A model generated the notes under the pieces. It ran no database searches and was not told where the DNA came from. It saw only the letters and a program-made list of their open reading frames with translations. From Neurospora crassa OR74A (taxonomy: Eukaryota > Ascomycota > Sordariomycetes > Sordariales > Sordariaceae), in the NCBI RefSeq assembly GCF_000182925.2, contig NC_026503.1:2790001-2854000 (forward strand): DNA of 64,000 nucleotides, in the 5' to 3' direction. Every line of letters begins with the position of its first letter. Position 1 is the first letter of the stretch. The translations under genes and the position numbers were made by a program. Of the stretch, positions 45,708-57,517 are shown in pieces.

Positions 45708-47426
45708 ATGGACGACCGCAAATTAGCCTTCTTCACGGCTATTGAGGATCAAGGCGGCGTCATCGTCAAAGGTAATTCTCACAACATCCCTCTTCCAGCA
45801 TAGACCCTTGTGTTCAGATATCATCCTCTTTTCTCAGCTTTAGGTCATACTTGCCGATTTTTTGTGATCACCTGTGCTAATTGTTTGCTCTGTTTGCAGA
45901 GACGCCAAAATTCGACCTTGATCTTTACATACAGAATTACAAAGGTATACATTTCCTCCCCAAAGCACAGGCGTACATATTCATATCTGACTTGAAGTAT
46001 CCAGGACGTACACGGTTCGAACGTCTTTTTCATATTGGCAGGAGCTCGGTACCGCTATGTGTCGATGCACTCAAAGCTGCTGTACAGGAGGCCAAGGCTG
46101 GCAGCGACATTCTCAGGTACCAAATGGCAGTCAACTCCCTCTTCCAAGCAGCTCCCAACGAGCCCGAAGCCTTGTTGGATAAGGCATGGATGGAATCCAA
46201 GGAAAAGGAGAATCGAGACACTACGGCTCATCTACAAGCCGAGCTTCAAGGTTATAAGAACAACTTGATCAAAGAAAGCATCAGGGTATGTTCTTCATGT
46301 GCCACCGGACAAGAGTTGAGAACCACGATACTAAGCTGATGCACTTTTGCAATTTTTTCTTACAGATGGGCAACGAGGATCTAGGGAAGCACTTTGAAGC
46401 CATCGGCGATGTCGAGGCTGCCATGGATAGCTTTTGGAAGATGAGGACGGAGGTTAGCTCGACAGAACAGCTTGTCGACCTTGGGAAGCTCCTTGTCCGA
46501 GTGGCAATTGAACGCCGCGACTGGAAATCCATCGGCAATCACCTGAAGCCCCTCAATTCGGTAAACGACTCCGACCCGAAAGCCAAAGCCCTCAAAACGT
46601 ACAGCAAGATTGCGAATGGCATCGCGGCGCTAGGTCAGGAACGCTACAAAGAGGCGGCGTTTTGCTTTGTCGAAGCCAGCTCCGGCGTGCCTCCCGAGAT
46701 TTACAACCAGATTGCCAGCCCGAACGACGTTGCCATCTACGGCGGTCTGTTGGCGCTTGCTACCATGGATAGGCACGAGCTGCAGGCCAACCTTTTGGAC
46801 AATGACTCTTTCCGCGAGTTTTTGCAACGAGAACCACACATACGCCGGGCGATCACACAATTTGTGAACGGCAGGTATGCGGCGTGCATAGAGATACTGG
46901 AGTCATATCGACCAGACTACCTCCTCGATATTTACCTGCAAAAGCACGTGCCCAAGCTGTACGCCGACATCCGCACCAAGTCCATCGTCCAGTACCTTAA
47001 ACCCTTCTCCTGCGTCAGGCTGGACACAATGCAGAAGGCCTTTAACGGACCGGGCCCCTCGATCGAGGACGAGCTGTTTACCATGATCAAAGACGGGAAG
47101 CTGAACGCTCGGATCGATGCCATCAACAAGGTATGTTACTACCTTACCTGCCTCTATTTCTCCAGCGCAGTGCTTTTTTTTTGTGCTGACCAGACTTTTT
47201 TCCTATAACAATGAAGTCTATCACCCCAATTTCCACAGACTCTAGACAGCAAATGCAGTCAAAGGCACTCCAGACCTTGGAGAATTACGAGAAACAAGCC
47301 CTTGACAGAATCCGGCGCATGAACATCATGGCTGCCGATCTTGAAGTAAAAGGTTCTCGCAAGCCTGGAGGGATGAACGACATTCCGTTCAGCATGACCA
47401 CGGATGACACTGTGAGCTTGGCCTAG
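45708..47426 (+). CDS. csn-1: COP9 signalosome subunit 1 (CSN1, PCI domain)
   Basis: Exons 45708-45771, 45900-45944, 46005-46285, 46366-47130 and 47250-47426 give 443 aa. The N-terminus (FDLDLYIQNYKGRTRFERLFHIG) matches the CSN1/Rpn7 start. Helical repeats follow, including MGNEDLGKHFEAIGDVEAA, then the PCI domain in the second half with PFSCVRLDTMQKAFN and a winged-helix end (IEDELFTMIKDGKLNARIDA). CSN1 is a core scaffold of the complex that removes Nedd8 from cullins; in Neurospora this affects SCF-dependent turnover of clock and other proteins. The last acceptor was set at 47249 because it alone keeps the tail (MQSKALQTLENYEKQ) in frame. The proteasome lid paralogue Rpn7 is the main alternative, but the tail and N-terminus favour CSN1. 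Confidence 0.87.
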
Positions 47427-47931
47427 GATCCCGATCTCAATAAGGAGGCCGTCAGGACCTATCTAGGGATTCCCCTAGTATCAGGCAGGAATAAGGTTCG
47501 CTGGAGCCGTGAACAGTATTCTTAGGTGGGAAAAGATAAAAGTTGAAACGCTGCCTAAGATCAGTCGCAATGATAAGTCATGAAGCAATGAAAACTTGGA
47601 CGGTCTAGTGTTCCGGGCGGTATCACTTGACCGGAGATTTTTTCCTACATTGTTATGCTACTGGCGTTCACGAACAGAGGGATGTAGCTTGAAAGCCTTC
47701 ATGATTATTCTAGGTACACACAATCAATGAAGAACATTTACTCCAAGCTGAAGATATAATTTCATACCCGGGGTTTGTTTCCCGAGCTCTGAGTGTCAGA
47801 CTTGGTCCAATTATCGTCTCTAAAATCAATATGGGTATCACGGCCACTGTTTTCTTCCCTTGCCCTTCCTTCCCCCACCCCCCTCCCCTGATCGAATATG
47901 GCAATTCTTCAAATCTTACTCCCCCGCTAGA
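47427..47931. other. Convergent 3' regions of csn-1 and prp18
   Basis: 505 nt between two stop codons; only UTR and terminator sequence is expected and nothing else is seen. Confidence 0.6.
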
Positions 47932-49182
47932 CTAACCCATCAACTGCCTAATATCCTCCGGCGGCCACCTCACCTGCGCAAACGTCAAACACCGCTTGAT
48001 ACTCTGCAGATATTTCCTCGTCACCTCTCCACCCATGATATGTCCCCTCTCTCCATCATGCAGCTTCTCTCTAGCACTTCTCTCATGGATACCCACCATG
48101 GTCACACCAATCGGCCACGCCGCCTTACCGATACTCAACCTCAGATACCCATCATTGGCATCCACATACCTCCTCTCCTGCGCCGCCCTCACAATCTCCA
48201 CAATCGCCTCCAAGATATCTTTCTCCAGATCCCCCTTTTCAAACTTGCGGAAAAGAGGGCGCATGGTTTCTTTCGACTGCACCATGGCGTTCCGCGCCGC
48301 TTGCCCCGCAAACGTGTCCGCGTTGTCTTCCTTGACCAGAGCGAGTTCCCATTCGCGGAGGACCATGTTAAAGTAAGAAGCTAGTTGACGGAACAGGTAG
48401 CGGCGCGCTTTGCGGTCGGTGGCAGGAGGGATTTCGGCCGAGGAGGCAGGGACTTTCATGTCCTTTTCAGCGACGGGGAGCAAGGAGGTGGTGATGGGGC
48501 CCATGGGCAATCCCAAAGCGCCGAGGCCGGCGGCCTTGCGATAGCGTCGCAGGCGAGAGAGGTGCGATTCGCCGAAGAGGAAGGCGGGTTCGCCTAGGGC
48601 GCGGAGTTTGGAGGTTAATTCGTCGTCGGGCAGATCATGGGCTTTGTCATCGTCGTCGTCGTCAAGGTCGGAATCGTCGATGCCGGAGGCGGGCGTCCCT
48701 TCTTTATCAGCGGATTCGGAAGGGGTGGGAGGTAGCTCGGGAAGACCGAGACGCTTGCGGCGGGCGCGCTCTTCTTCGGCTTCTTTGGCTAGGCGGCGGG
48801 CGCGTGATTCCTCGGCTAGTCGACGTTTCTTCTCCTCGCGCGCTTTGGCTTCTTCTATGGCGTCTTCTTCGCGCTTGCGCTTCAACGCGGCTTTGGCGGC
48901 GCGTTCTTCCTCGAGTCGCTTTTGCTCGGCTAGGTAGGCGGCCTGACGTTGGGCTTCGGCTTCGCGGCGGGAGATGAATTTCGGGGTGGCGGTGGCGGCG
49001 GCGGCGGCGGCACCCTCTCCTCCGGCTCCGGGTCCTGCTCCTGCGGCTATTGAGTCGGGTTTGGTGTTAGTATCCTTTGTTGTGTTGATGGTTGATGGTG
49101 TTGGTTTGCTGGAGGTGGTGGTGTTGCTGGTGGTGCCTTTTGCCTTGGCGATCTCTTTGGACATGAGGGCGGCGAAGTCCAT
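47932..49182 (-). CDS. prp18: Pre-mRNA splicing factor Prp18
   Basis: Single exon of 416 aa. An N-terminal MSKEIAKAK and an Ala-rich linker precede FISRREAEAQRQ and a long charged helix. The SFM-like motif shared with Prp4 is around residues 185-225 (DDELTSKLRALGEPAFLFGESHLSRLRRYRKA). The Prp18 domain fills the C-terminal third, from a YLFRQLASYFNMVLREWE helix to IGKAAWPIGVTMVGIHERSA, the most conserved loop of the family, ending in VTRKYLQSIKRCLTF. Prp18 joins the spliceosome at the second catalytic step and stabilises exon docking with U5 snRNA and Slu7. The alanine run at about residues 58-65 comes from a GCC/GCG repeat. Confidence 0.93.
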   Translation of the reverse strand: MDFAALMSKEIAKAKGTTSNTTTSSKPTPSTINTTKDTNTKPDSIAAGAGPGAGGEGAAAAAATATPKFISRREAEAQRQAAYLAEQKRLEEERAAKAALKRKREEDAIEEAKAREEKKRRLAEESRARRLAKEAEEERARRKRLGLPELPPTPSESADKEGTPASGIDDSDLDDDDDDKAHDLPDDELTSKLRALGEPAFLFGESHLSRLRRYRKAAGLGALGLPMGPITTSLLPVAEKDMKVPASSAEIPPATDRKARRYLFRQLASYFNMVLREWELALVKEDNADTFAGQAARNAMVQSKETMRPLFRKFEKGDLEKDILEAIVEIVRAAQERRYVDANDGYLRLSIGKAAWPIGVTMVGIHERSAREKLHDGERGHIMGGEVTRKYLQSIKRCLTFAQVRWPPEDIRQLMG

Positions 49183-49981
49183 TGTCGCGGTGTTGCTTGG
49201 GGGTGTTCTTTCCCCTTCTCTTGATAATCAATACAGAGGTCTGGTTCTTTTATCAGGCGGTCGAGATGGATTTGCGTTGTGATATCCGTGTGGAGATTGG
49301 GGTGGGTACTCTACTAGTCTAGGCTTCTGATGGTAGGTTCTGATGATCTGCCGTGATGTTGTGGTGAAATAGGTGGTTGAGGCAAGCTTCAAGTCGGGTT
49401 ACGGGCGGACGTTGCACTGGAGCTCGGGTGCGACACCATTAAACTTTTCGGAGCAGTGGGACCTGAGCGTGGAACCAACCTTGAGCCGCTACACGCTAGC
49501 GCAAGGAACCAGTCAGCTCCTGCCAGCGACTTCTTTCAGCCCCAGCGGGCATGTGAACTTGTGTGAACTGCGCACTGCCGATTCCCGGCGTCAAAAGAAC
49601 CGGCCCGGGTACACTTGACCCCCCCACCTGTCCGATGTCCACGGGTCGGATCGCGGCGCAGACGAGGGGGGGAGGGGGCTCCTGGATGGAAGCTAGAGCT
49701 CCCACAATCCCGCATCACTGTGAGCCGCATCTGCACTTCATATCTTCGAATATGTATGAGAATGCCTGGGGACACAACGTCATATCATATTTTGTATTCC
49801 GGTCATAGACTGCATGGTGTTAGAAGCACCAAACTTAACCTCTACTCTATGCCGTGAACAATTGAGCATCTTCATCAATCTTCCATCATTGCTTCAGAAA
49901 ACATTCACGGACTATTTGCACATCGCATCGCATAAACCGAGAACAGCATTATACAGTACTCATCGATAACCCACCGCCATC
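49183..49981. promoter_or_regulatory. Divergent promoter region prp18 / SAP18
   Basis: 799 nt separate the start codons of prp18 (leftward) and the SAP18-like gene (rightward). The region should hold both promoters. No TATA or factor site stands out. Confidence 0.5.
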
Positions 49982-50840
49982 ATGGATCAAGCTCGGTCAG
50001 ACGACCCAGCTACTCCAGTCACAAGAGAACCGCCTTTCATTGTCAGGCTCTACTATCGCACCGGCGCGTTTCATCGGTATATTTCCATCTGTATCCCCTT
50101 TATGTTTCCCCAGGCACAACAGACTGACACACTCTATTAGAATGAACGAATTCACCTCAGACTCGCACCTCCCCCTCTACGTCGAAATCCCCGCCTGGCG
50201 CTCAACCACCCTGGACGAACTAAGTCTCGACATCGCCAACGAGCAGTCACCCCATTCTTTACTTCCCCACCCAGCAATCGGCACGCGCCTCGTCTTCCGG
50301 CTCATCTACGTCGACGCGCGCAAGGACTCCTCTCGGCACGTCTCCAAAGATTTGGGAAGCGTGGTGATCGGCGCGGGCTTACCCGGAGCCAACGCAGATG
50401 CGGGGCTTCCCGACGACGACCCTTGCTACGACGATGCCCACAGGACGCTAGCCGACGCCAAGTTCATGCCGGGCGATTTTATTTCTTGCGCGATCCTGCC
50501 ACCCAATGACCTGGACGGAGCGGTCGAGCCGGTGAGCGCGGCAAGGACGGGCCGCGGATCGGGGATTGGGGAAGGGAGGAGCACGGCTGCGTCGCCGCCG
50601 CCGCCGGGACCGAGAGAGAAAGAGGGAGGTTACAGGGATCGAATGGGGGTGGGAGATCGATACGGTGATGAGCCCCACAAGGCGAGGGGATACCGTGGTG
50701 GTAATGGTGGTGGTGGTGGCGGACGGTATGAATCAAACTCGTATGACTGGGGAGGACGGAGGGAAAGTAGGGGCGGGCGGAGTAATCGCCAGAGGGAGCC
50801 TGGTATCATGCCACAGGGTGGTTGGAGGAGAGGGTTTTGA
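49982..50840 (+). CDS. sap18: SAP18-family protein (Sin3/ASAP complex component)
   Basis: Exons 49982-50076 and 50141-50840 give 264 aa; the intron is GTATAT/TATTAG, 64 nt. The SAP18 fold starts with PPFIVRLYYRTGAFHR then LPLYVEIPAWRSTTLDEL, a LVFRLIYVDARK strand, and KFMPGDFISCAILPP as the closing strand; this matches the ubiquitin-like SAP18 domain over residues 20-170. The tail is Gly/Arg/Tyr-rich with RGG/RGY-like repeats, longer than in animals (about 153 aa total). SAP18 links the Sin3 histone deacetylase to repressors and also joins the ASAP/exon-junction complex with RNPS1 and Acinus. The RGG-like tail suggests RNA binding, which is inference. Confidence 0.87.
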
Positions 50841-51241
50841 GACTTTGAGTTGCAAGAGGAGAAGGAGTTCCCACGGCAACGGGCTGGTGGAGGCCAGAAT
50901 TATCATGGTGCATCTTGGATACCAAGGGTATATCCTTTTTTGGTGGATTTATGAGATCACTACAAACAAAAGAAGAGGAGGACACAGAAATTATTTGATG
51001 GCAGTTAATGCGCCAGAACGGCATCAAGAGCAGAAGGGAGATGTTGGCTCGGTATCACCATTCCGGATGTATGCGCGCAAGAACTCAAGCGATCTGGAGG
51101 AGTGATTCTAATATTATGTTTCCATGGGCCCAGCCTCCTCGGGTTCTGTGATCCCCTCAGACTCTTTGACGAGCGGCGGCCAGTAGTCTACCACATGTAT
51201 ACATCCTCGCAAGCCCCTTTGATTCCTCTCATAAGATCTCT
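50841..51241. other. Convergent 3' regions of SAP18 gene and complex I subunit gene
   Basis: 401 nt between converging stop codons, with no further gene seen. Confidence 0.55.
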
Positions 51242-51943
51242 TTAATACTCCCGCATGTCATCACCTCTCCGCTTAGCGCGGAAGTCGTACTTGCCCTATG
51301 TGTGCGTCTCTTGTCAGTAACTCACCCTCCTAGTGTATTCTATATGTGTCACTGTCAATTAGACATATAGATAATGCAACTCACATCAGTCTTGTAAGCA
51401 ATGTACCCAAGAATACCGGGAACGGCAACCATGTAGGCGAAAGTAATACCGGCGGTGCGGGGAGTCCAACGGAAGTACTTGTAGCGGTTGTTGGTCATGT
51501 CTAGTGAGAAGGCATATTGGTGTTAATGATGCTTGATTCCTCCATTCTTGTACAGCCACTCCCCTAGTGTTTTCCCTCCTTTTTTTTGGAGCCATGATAT
51601 AAGGCTGTAGAGTGGTTTGGTACGTCCAGCAAAAGCCAAGCTTGTATCCCAACGTTTTGCGCTTCTAGAGGTATGATATACAGCACAGCATGGTGGACAT
51701 ATGGACCTTTCATCGTTCGTAGATACGGAAACCGGAAGTGGAGTAGTCGCAGGGAAAGAAAGGAACGGTTCAGGGCTACATACTGGACAGGCGAACGAAC
51801 GCCGGGTCCTGGGCCAGCTCTGTACAAATTGCAAAGTGGTCAGCACTTCGGTCCCTCTCGACATTCAGAGGTTATTGCTCCGCGATGCAATGCGACGGGA
51901 AGATGGGGCAGGAAAACCAACTGTAATGCTCGAGGCCCGCCAT
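51242..51943 (-). CDS. Complex I accessory subunit, NDUFB4/B15-like (75 aa, four exons)
   Basis: Exons on the minus strand are 51943-51922 (22 nt), 51819-51784 (36 nt), 51500-51385 and 51295-51242, spliced to 75 aa. Introns are 102, 283 and 89 nt with GTTGGT, GTATGT and GTGAGT donors. All phases join without a stop, and codons are created across junctions 1 and 2. The product starts [21 protein letters not shown], continues [14 protein letters not shown], then one membrane helix ([18 protein letters not shown]) and [17 protein letters not shown]. The [11 protein letters not shown] then single helix then G-DFRGKRRGD layout is that of the B15/NDUFB4-like subunit of NADH:ubiquinone oxidoreductase in the inner mitochondrial membrane. 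Too fragmented to appear as one open frame. The gene model is strong because four independent junctions agree; the subunit name is less sure. Confidence 0.78.
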
Positions 51944-54538
51944 TTTGAATGAGTTCCGCTGCGCTGTTGCTAATGTGCTGGGATGTCTGTGGTACTCAGT
52001 GAAGTTGGGTGTGGAACTGCGCCGGGAAGGGTCGTGATGTCGAATGGGTCAGTTCTGGGTCCCCGGGCAGGCGGGTGGACGATGGGGGTGGAGTCTTGGC
52101 GGAGTGGTGCAGGCGTAGCCGACGTTGTTAGGTGAAAACGCGTGCTGGATCACGTGCACGGGGCCAAGCCTTTTGGTCCCCAGACTTTCTGCTCGTGGAC
52201 CCTTCAATGCCAGCAAACCTCCGGGCTACGTATCACTCTATGATGGTTGAGCACCCGAGTAGCATAAGTATGGAGATATCTCCGTCACGGTTTGATTCCA
52301 GCCTTGAGGTACAAAAGGGCTAGGGAAATCAACACGGAGTTTGTGACCAAGTGGTATCTGTCTAACTAATCTCACCTCGGGTCTGCGCTTCGGCGGAACG
52401 ACCCTCTCGCGGTCTGCGGAATATGTATACACTACGTAGGTATCCATCGGTGTCTATCGCCCGTGCCCGCGAGCTACACTGTGAGCTGGTAATTCACATC
52501 GTTGATCCGCCCTTCAGCTTTCGAACTCGTCCATCTGTCAAATTGAGGGGCGACAATCATATATTCTGGGGACTCCTTGCTGTCACAGCACAAGACGAAG
52601 TCGAATCTCATCCAGATGGCTAGCTGACCGAAAGATGATCGAAGTTCGGGTCACCGTGGGTTCCTTTGTACCGTCATCCATTCACACTCGTTTCCCAACT
52701 CTTAGATTCACAGGTGGAAGACGTCGACCTGGTGTCCGTCACCAAGCTTTTCTTAGATGAGCCTAGTGTAGGAGGTTGTCAAGCCTCCGGTGTGGTGACA
52801 TCGCGTCGACTTGCAGGCGGACGAGGCGGCCTTGGCAAGCTTATCTGGTGCTGGATGGAGTGGTGGGGCTTGAAATTGTGGGAGCTTTCCGCTTTCGCTC
52901 TTTGAGTGTCCTTGCAGGGTAAGTAGTGATTCCTCCCATGTGCAAATCATCAACTCGCCTCAATTCAGTGAAGCAAAGGAGGACTGGGTTGATCGTCACA
53001 GCACTGGCGAGATATTGCACGTTTTCAGCCCTAATAGGATATATATCGACATAGTTCGTCTGATGTGTGTCAGCCCTGGTAAGACCAAGGCCAAGAAACG
53101 TGCTGCAAAAGCTTGAATTGAAAGGAGGGATCTCGGCCCCTGGGTAAGACCTGGAACTTCCCCAGGTTTTCTTGGATCCCGTCTGTCGTGCATCTCAGAT
53201 CTATTACGTACGTACGGCATTGGCTCTGGTGCTCGAACGGCGTGGGCGGTTTAATTTCCTTTCGCTCCGCCAACGGCGAGATCAGCTTAGTTGTGATCCT
53301 TCAATGTCTCGAAGCGCCATGACGTCAGAACGAAACGAAGTACATCTGGGTGATCTCGAGTGGTGAATGAAGGGTCCGAAACGGAAACGAACTACAACCG
53401 CCGCTACTATGTAAGTATTACGAAGTTGGGATACCGTAAGCGCAAGCCGAGATTGAGGCTTATTCCCGCATTCCTTTTGCGCCTTCCATTGCGCGTTGGG
53501 AAGCAGTGGGAAGGTGATTCGCAGAATATCAAATGGCAAGGAATCATGCAAACTTGCTGCCTTCTTGCAGGGCAGATGTGGAACATTGTGATCCCTCAGC
53601 CCTCGGGCCCAATTGCCTGAAGAGGCATGGACCCAAGCATCAAGATGGATACATAGTCGAACACCGAACCCTCGAAACCGCCGGTTAAACGAGAAAGTGG
53701 AAAAGGCCAACGGCATATACTGTACGGCATACTGCGGAAATGACACCACAGATAGAAATGTATGCATAGGTACACACGGCATGTAGGAGGGAGCAGCAGT
53801 GTTGGCAGGTGCAGGGAGCAAGTGCATGATGGATGACAGGAGCGGGCTCTGGTCACCAAGACAGAAGGAATGGACCCACAAACCTCAAGATGGGACGGAC
53901 CCTGCAAGCTACACTACCTGCCGTTGGTCCCGTCTTTTTCTCTCTCTCACTGGTCTTCTCGGGTTTAATGGAAACTCCGTGCGTCCCTCGAGCGCAGTGA
54001 GATGAACACCGTCGTCGAGATGACCGTTTGAGTGAACCGGACGACGGGACTCGGAGTGGAGATCACGGCTTTTCCTTTTGGAAGAAAAAAAAAAAAAAAA
54101 AAAAAAAAAAATACCACGGCAAGTGGACTTTTTCATGGATCAAGGCGTCAGGGTATCATTGTCACCACCAGGCAGGCCTTGACATCTGACTGGACTAAGC
54201 CCCCCTCGTCCGCTTACCTACTTTATTATTGACCCTTGCCTCGCTCTTTTCTCTCTTCCTAGGCAGACCCTCATGTACCTTGTCTTTTCTTTTTGATTAT
54301 CGCTTTATTTATACGCGGAACTCAACATACAAGACACAAAGCTGTCTGCACCACCTAAACAATGCAGACTGTGTCAGCATAAACTGGGACCACCCGATCA
54401 TTTACCGCCGCTACCTCCCACCACCCCTCGAGACCATCACCCGCACAATTCTCCCCTGACCGGAACATCCGGACCAACACCAAACTCTTTCTTCAGGACG
54501 TAGACGAGTCAACTGTTTGGTTCTTGTGCAAGTCATCC
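51944..54538. other. 2.6-kb divergent intergenic region
   Basis: Between the complex I subunit start (leftward) and the hydrolase start (rightward). Frames such as 53282-53881 on the minus strand have no family character. A 27-nt A tract lies at 54085-54111. The CTTCAG near 54496 could be the acceptor of a 5' UTR intron of the hydrolase gene. Confidence 0.45.
54085..54111. repeat. Poly-A tract (27 nt)
   Basis: Uninterrupted A run about 430 nt upstream of the hydrolase start codon. Confidence 0.9.
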
Positions 54539-56786
54539 ATGGTCAACATGAGCATGGAGCCAGGGACGTCTGGGGCGCCATTGGAAGCGGAAGCTGCCCC
54601 CGTCACCGTCAATGGCGGCACAGCTCCCACTCACACTCCCACGCAGCCTCAAACTTCTACGCTTCCCACGTCGACTGCATGCCCGCTATCCCCATCGGGT
54701 CCATCTACCTCAGCTTCAGCGGTACCCCCCAAGCTCGATGTTCCCGATCCCCAGGTCTTAAGCTCAACCCATTCACAGCCCCACGAGCCCTCCACCACTG
54801 CCGCGCAAAATTCCGACGACAATGAAGACGACCTCATTTACGACGACCAAGACGGTGCTCAGTCCTTCATTCAGCCGGCCATCAGCGCAAGAGCAGCTCG
54901 TCTGACCTCGCCAAACACTCCGGCTGCTGAGAAGGCTGCTGCCATGGACTATCTTCCTAGTCTTTTCGATTTCATGGATGACGAAGGCAGGGCTCAGTCT
55001 TCAGGAAAGACATCTGGTAATCCCAGCCCACCTATGAGCCCAAGGAAACCACAGAGACGTGGCCATTTCCGTCAGTCATCCAGCTCGCGCCTTCCGGACC
55101 TTCCAACACCATGGCGGGCTGAGCCCAAGCAGATGATTGTTGGTCAGCCTCATGGCGCCAAAACCTCCTCCATGTTCGGCGTGTTTGGGAATGAGACCAG
55201 ATCATCTCGTGCCGCTTCAGCCGGAGAGAATGCCCTTAAAAAATTGTCCAAGGCTCTTCCATCCATATCGATACCTACGCCCTCGTTCTTTTCCTCCAGC
55301 TCTTCTTCTCACAAAGAGTCCACTTCCACTTGGCCGTCAGTGCCACATCTTCTGAAATCGTCCACGATAGCTGGCATACGGTCAAACCGAGCCCAAACGG
55401 GGCCTCCCCTTAACACACCAGGAGGAGCCACGGCTCAAGGTCCCGTCCGGTCATCATCTCTAAGAGTCTCAAGGACCCCGACCCTTCGTCACTCTACCTC
55501 GGATGATTCCCTCTTGTATCAATCCTTGACTCGGGTTTCCTCGCTGGGAGATGATGAGCGCTTCGCCAATGTTCGTGAGCAGGTCAACACCAGGATAAAA
55601 GCTATCATTGACAGCTTCGAGCCGTCATTCAAACTCCCTCAACTACCAAAGAGTACGTCATTTGCGCGACTAGTGGCCATAAGCCGCGGGAAACTGACGG
55701 AGGCAGGTATCACATCGCCATTGAAGAAAGTGGTTCCTTCGGCAAGTGACTTTCATAGTACAGATGGAACACGCTCGGCGCCAGGGCCAAGTAGCCACCG
55801 GCCGTCACGGGAGACCGTTCATCCTCTCGATGCAATTCTGGAGACTCTAACAGGAGACATCGTGGTCATGGGAGGATATCGAGGCTCCATTCTTCGATCC
55901 GCTGAGCCCCCATATCGACAGTTATGGGTGCCAGTCAAGGTAGGCTTGAACATCCGCAAAGTGAACATGGAGGTTGGCCTGGAGCCCGAGGATGAGGAGA
56001 ACATGGAGAAATACATATTTGCCTCGGGCATGCTCCAGAATATTGGACCCATTGATATTTCAAGAAAATTATTTAGGAAGCTCCGGGAGTGTGAGAACTC
56101 TGTAAATGGCAAACTCAGAGTCCATGACTATGGCTACGACTGGCGATTAAGCCCTCATCGCCTCTCCAAAAAGCTGAACGAATTCATTGAAAAGCTTCCA
56201 TCTAACCAGCCTCACGTACCACCCGAACAAAGAGGCGTCTGGGTCATCGCGCACAGTCTCGGCGGTCTTATCACCCGACACGCCGTCAACCAGCGCCCAG
56301 AACTTTATTCAGGGATTGTATACGCCGGAGTTCCCAACCGCTGCATCAATATATTGGGGTACGTTCAACTAAATTGCTTAGGGGTGTAAGACTATGCTAA
56401 GATTTTTACTATTAGTCCTTTACGCAATGGAGATGCAGTTCTTTTCAATGAGACTGTCTTAAAAGCGCAGTCTAATTTCTCATTCCGAAGCAGTTTCATC
56501 TTCTTACCTGAAGATGGTTTCTGCTTTGTTTCCAAGGACAACAAGGAAGAGTATCCGGTAGATTTCTACAATGTAGACGATTGGATCAAATACCGCCTCT
56601 CTCCTTGTGCCGGTGGACCTGCCCTCCCGCCTCTGAACCCGTCCAAGAGCACCGGCGCCCTCGGCAGTCTTCTGAGTCTATCCGACTCCTTCCCCAACCT
56701 CTCTAGCCTCCCTTTCCGTGGTCGCAGCAACAGCGGGAAGAACCGAACTAGCGACGACGGCGACGACAATAACAACAACAACAACA

Positions 56787-56817
<31 letters not shown>

Positions 56818-57517
56818 ACATATCACCGCAAGCTTCTCACCCTCCAACACAGTCTTCAAAGATCGCACCCTTGCCCCGCAAATGGGTTCTTCCTCAACCG
56901 CCACCGATACCCCTGAAACCAACCCACAACAACCAGCTGCACCGCCAATCAACGGCACCCCCTCCTCCCACTCCCAAGCCATCCGCTACCTCGAGCGTAC
57001 TCTGCGCGAAACCAAACAATTCCGCTCCGAACTGGCCCACAACCCTTCGCACCAGCATCGCAACACCTACCCTCCGCTCGCCGTGATCTACGCCAAGGAC
57101 ATACCTACCGTGTACGCCGCCCGGGTGACCTGTCGGGACGCCATCGCCTGCACGGATGCGTACGACGACTTGATGTTTGCCAGCGGTGATGGGGTGGTGC
57201 TGGCGCGCGAAAGCATGTTACCCGAGGGGTATGAGCTGGTCAAAGATGGACGGGTGTGTACGGATCGGGGGCATGTCAGTATGTTGGGGGATTTGGCGGC
57301 GGTGGGGAGAGCGTTGGAGGCCGTGGTGAGGGGGAGGAGGAAGGGGATTGGAAGAGGTGGGGTGGAAGAAGGGGAGGCAGAAGCGGTAGAGGCAGAGAAG
57401 GCAGAAGCGGTAAAGGCTTTGGGTGGTGAAGGCGAGGGAGAAGGGAATAGTGTTGGGAATAATGGAGTCGAGTTGCAAAGGACTGAGCAAGGGACGGCGG
57501 TAGCGGAGAGGGATTAG
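54539..57517 (+). CDS. LCAT/lipase-like alpha/beta hydrolase, fungal
   Basis: Exons 54539-56358 and 56416-57517 give 973 aa; the intron is GTACGT/TATTAG, 57 nt. The first 380 residues are disordered, Ser/Pro/Thr-rich, with an FMDDEG segment. The hydrolase core follows: DIVVMGGYRGSIL, then HDYGYDWRLSPH, then VWVIAHSLGGLITRHA, where Ser573 (approx.) in AHSLGG is the nucleophile, and GIVYAGVPNRCINIL. YDWRLSP before an AHSxGG is characteristic of LCAT-type lipases. Exon 2 includes a Lys/Ser/Asn region with an Asn-then-Ser run from AAC/AGC repeats (about 56,769-56,818) and a Glu/Gly-rich tail. Later Asp and His of the triad are probably in exon 2 but were not pinned. No signal peptide or membrane helix. 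Substrate unknown. Confidence 0.78.
56769..56818 (+). repeat. AAC/AGC trinucleotide repeat inside the hydrolase coding region
   Basis: About six AAC then eight AGC units, encoding an Asn run followed by a Ser run in a predicted disordered linker; in-frame length variation is likely between strains. Confidence 0.85.
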
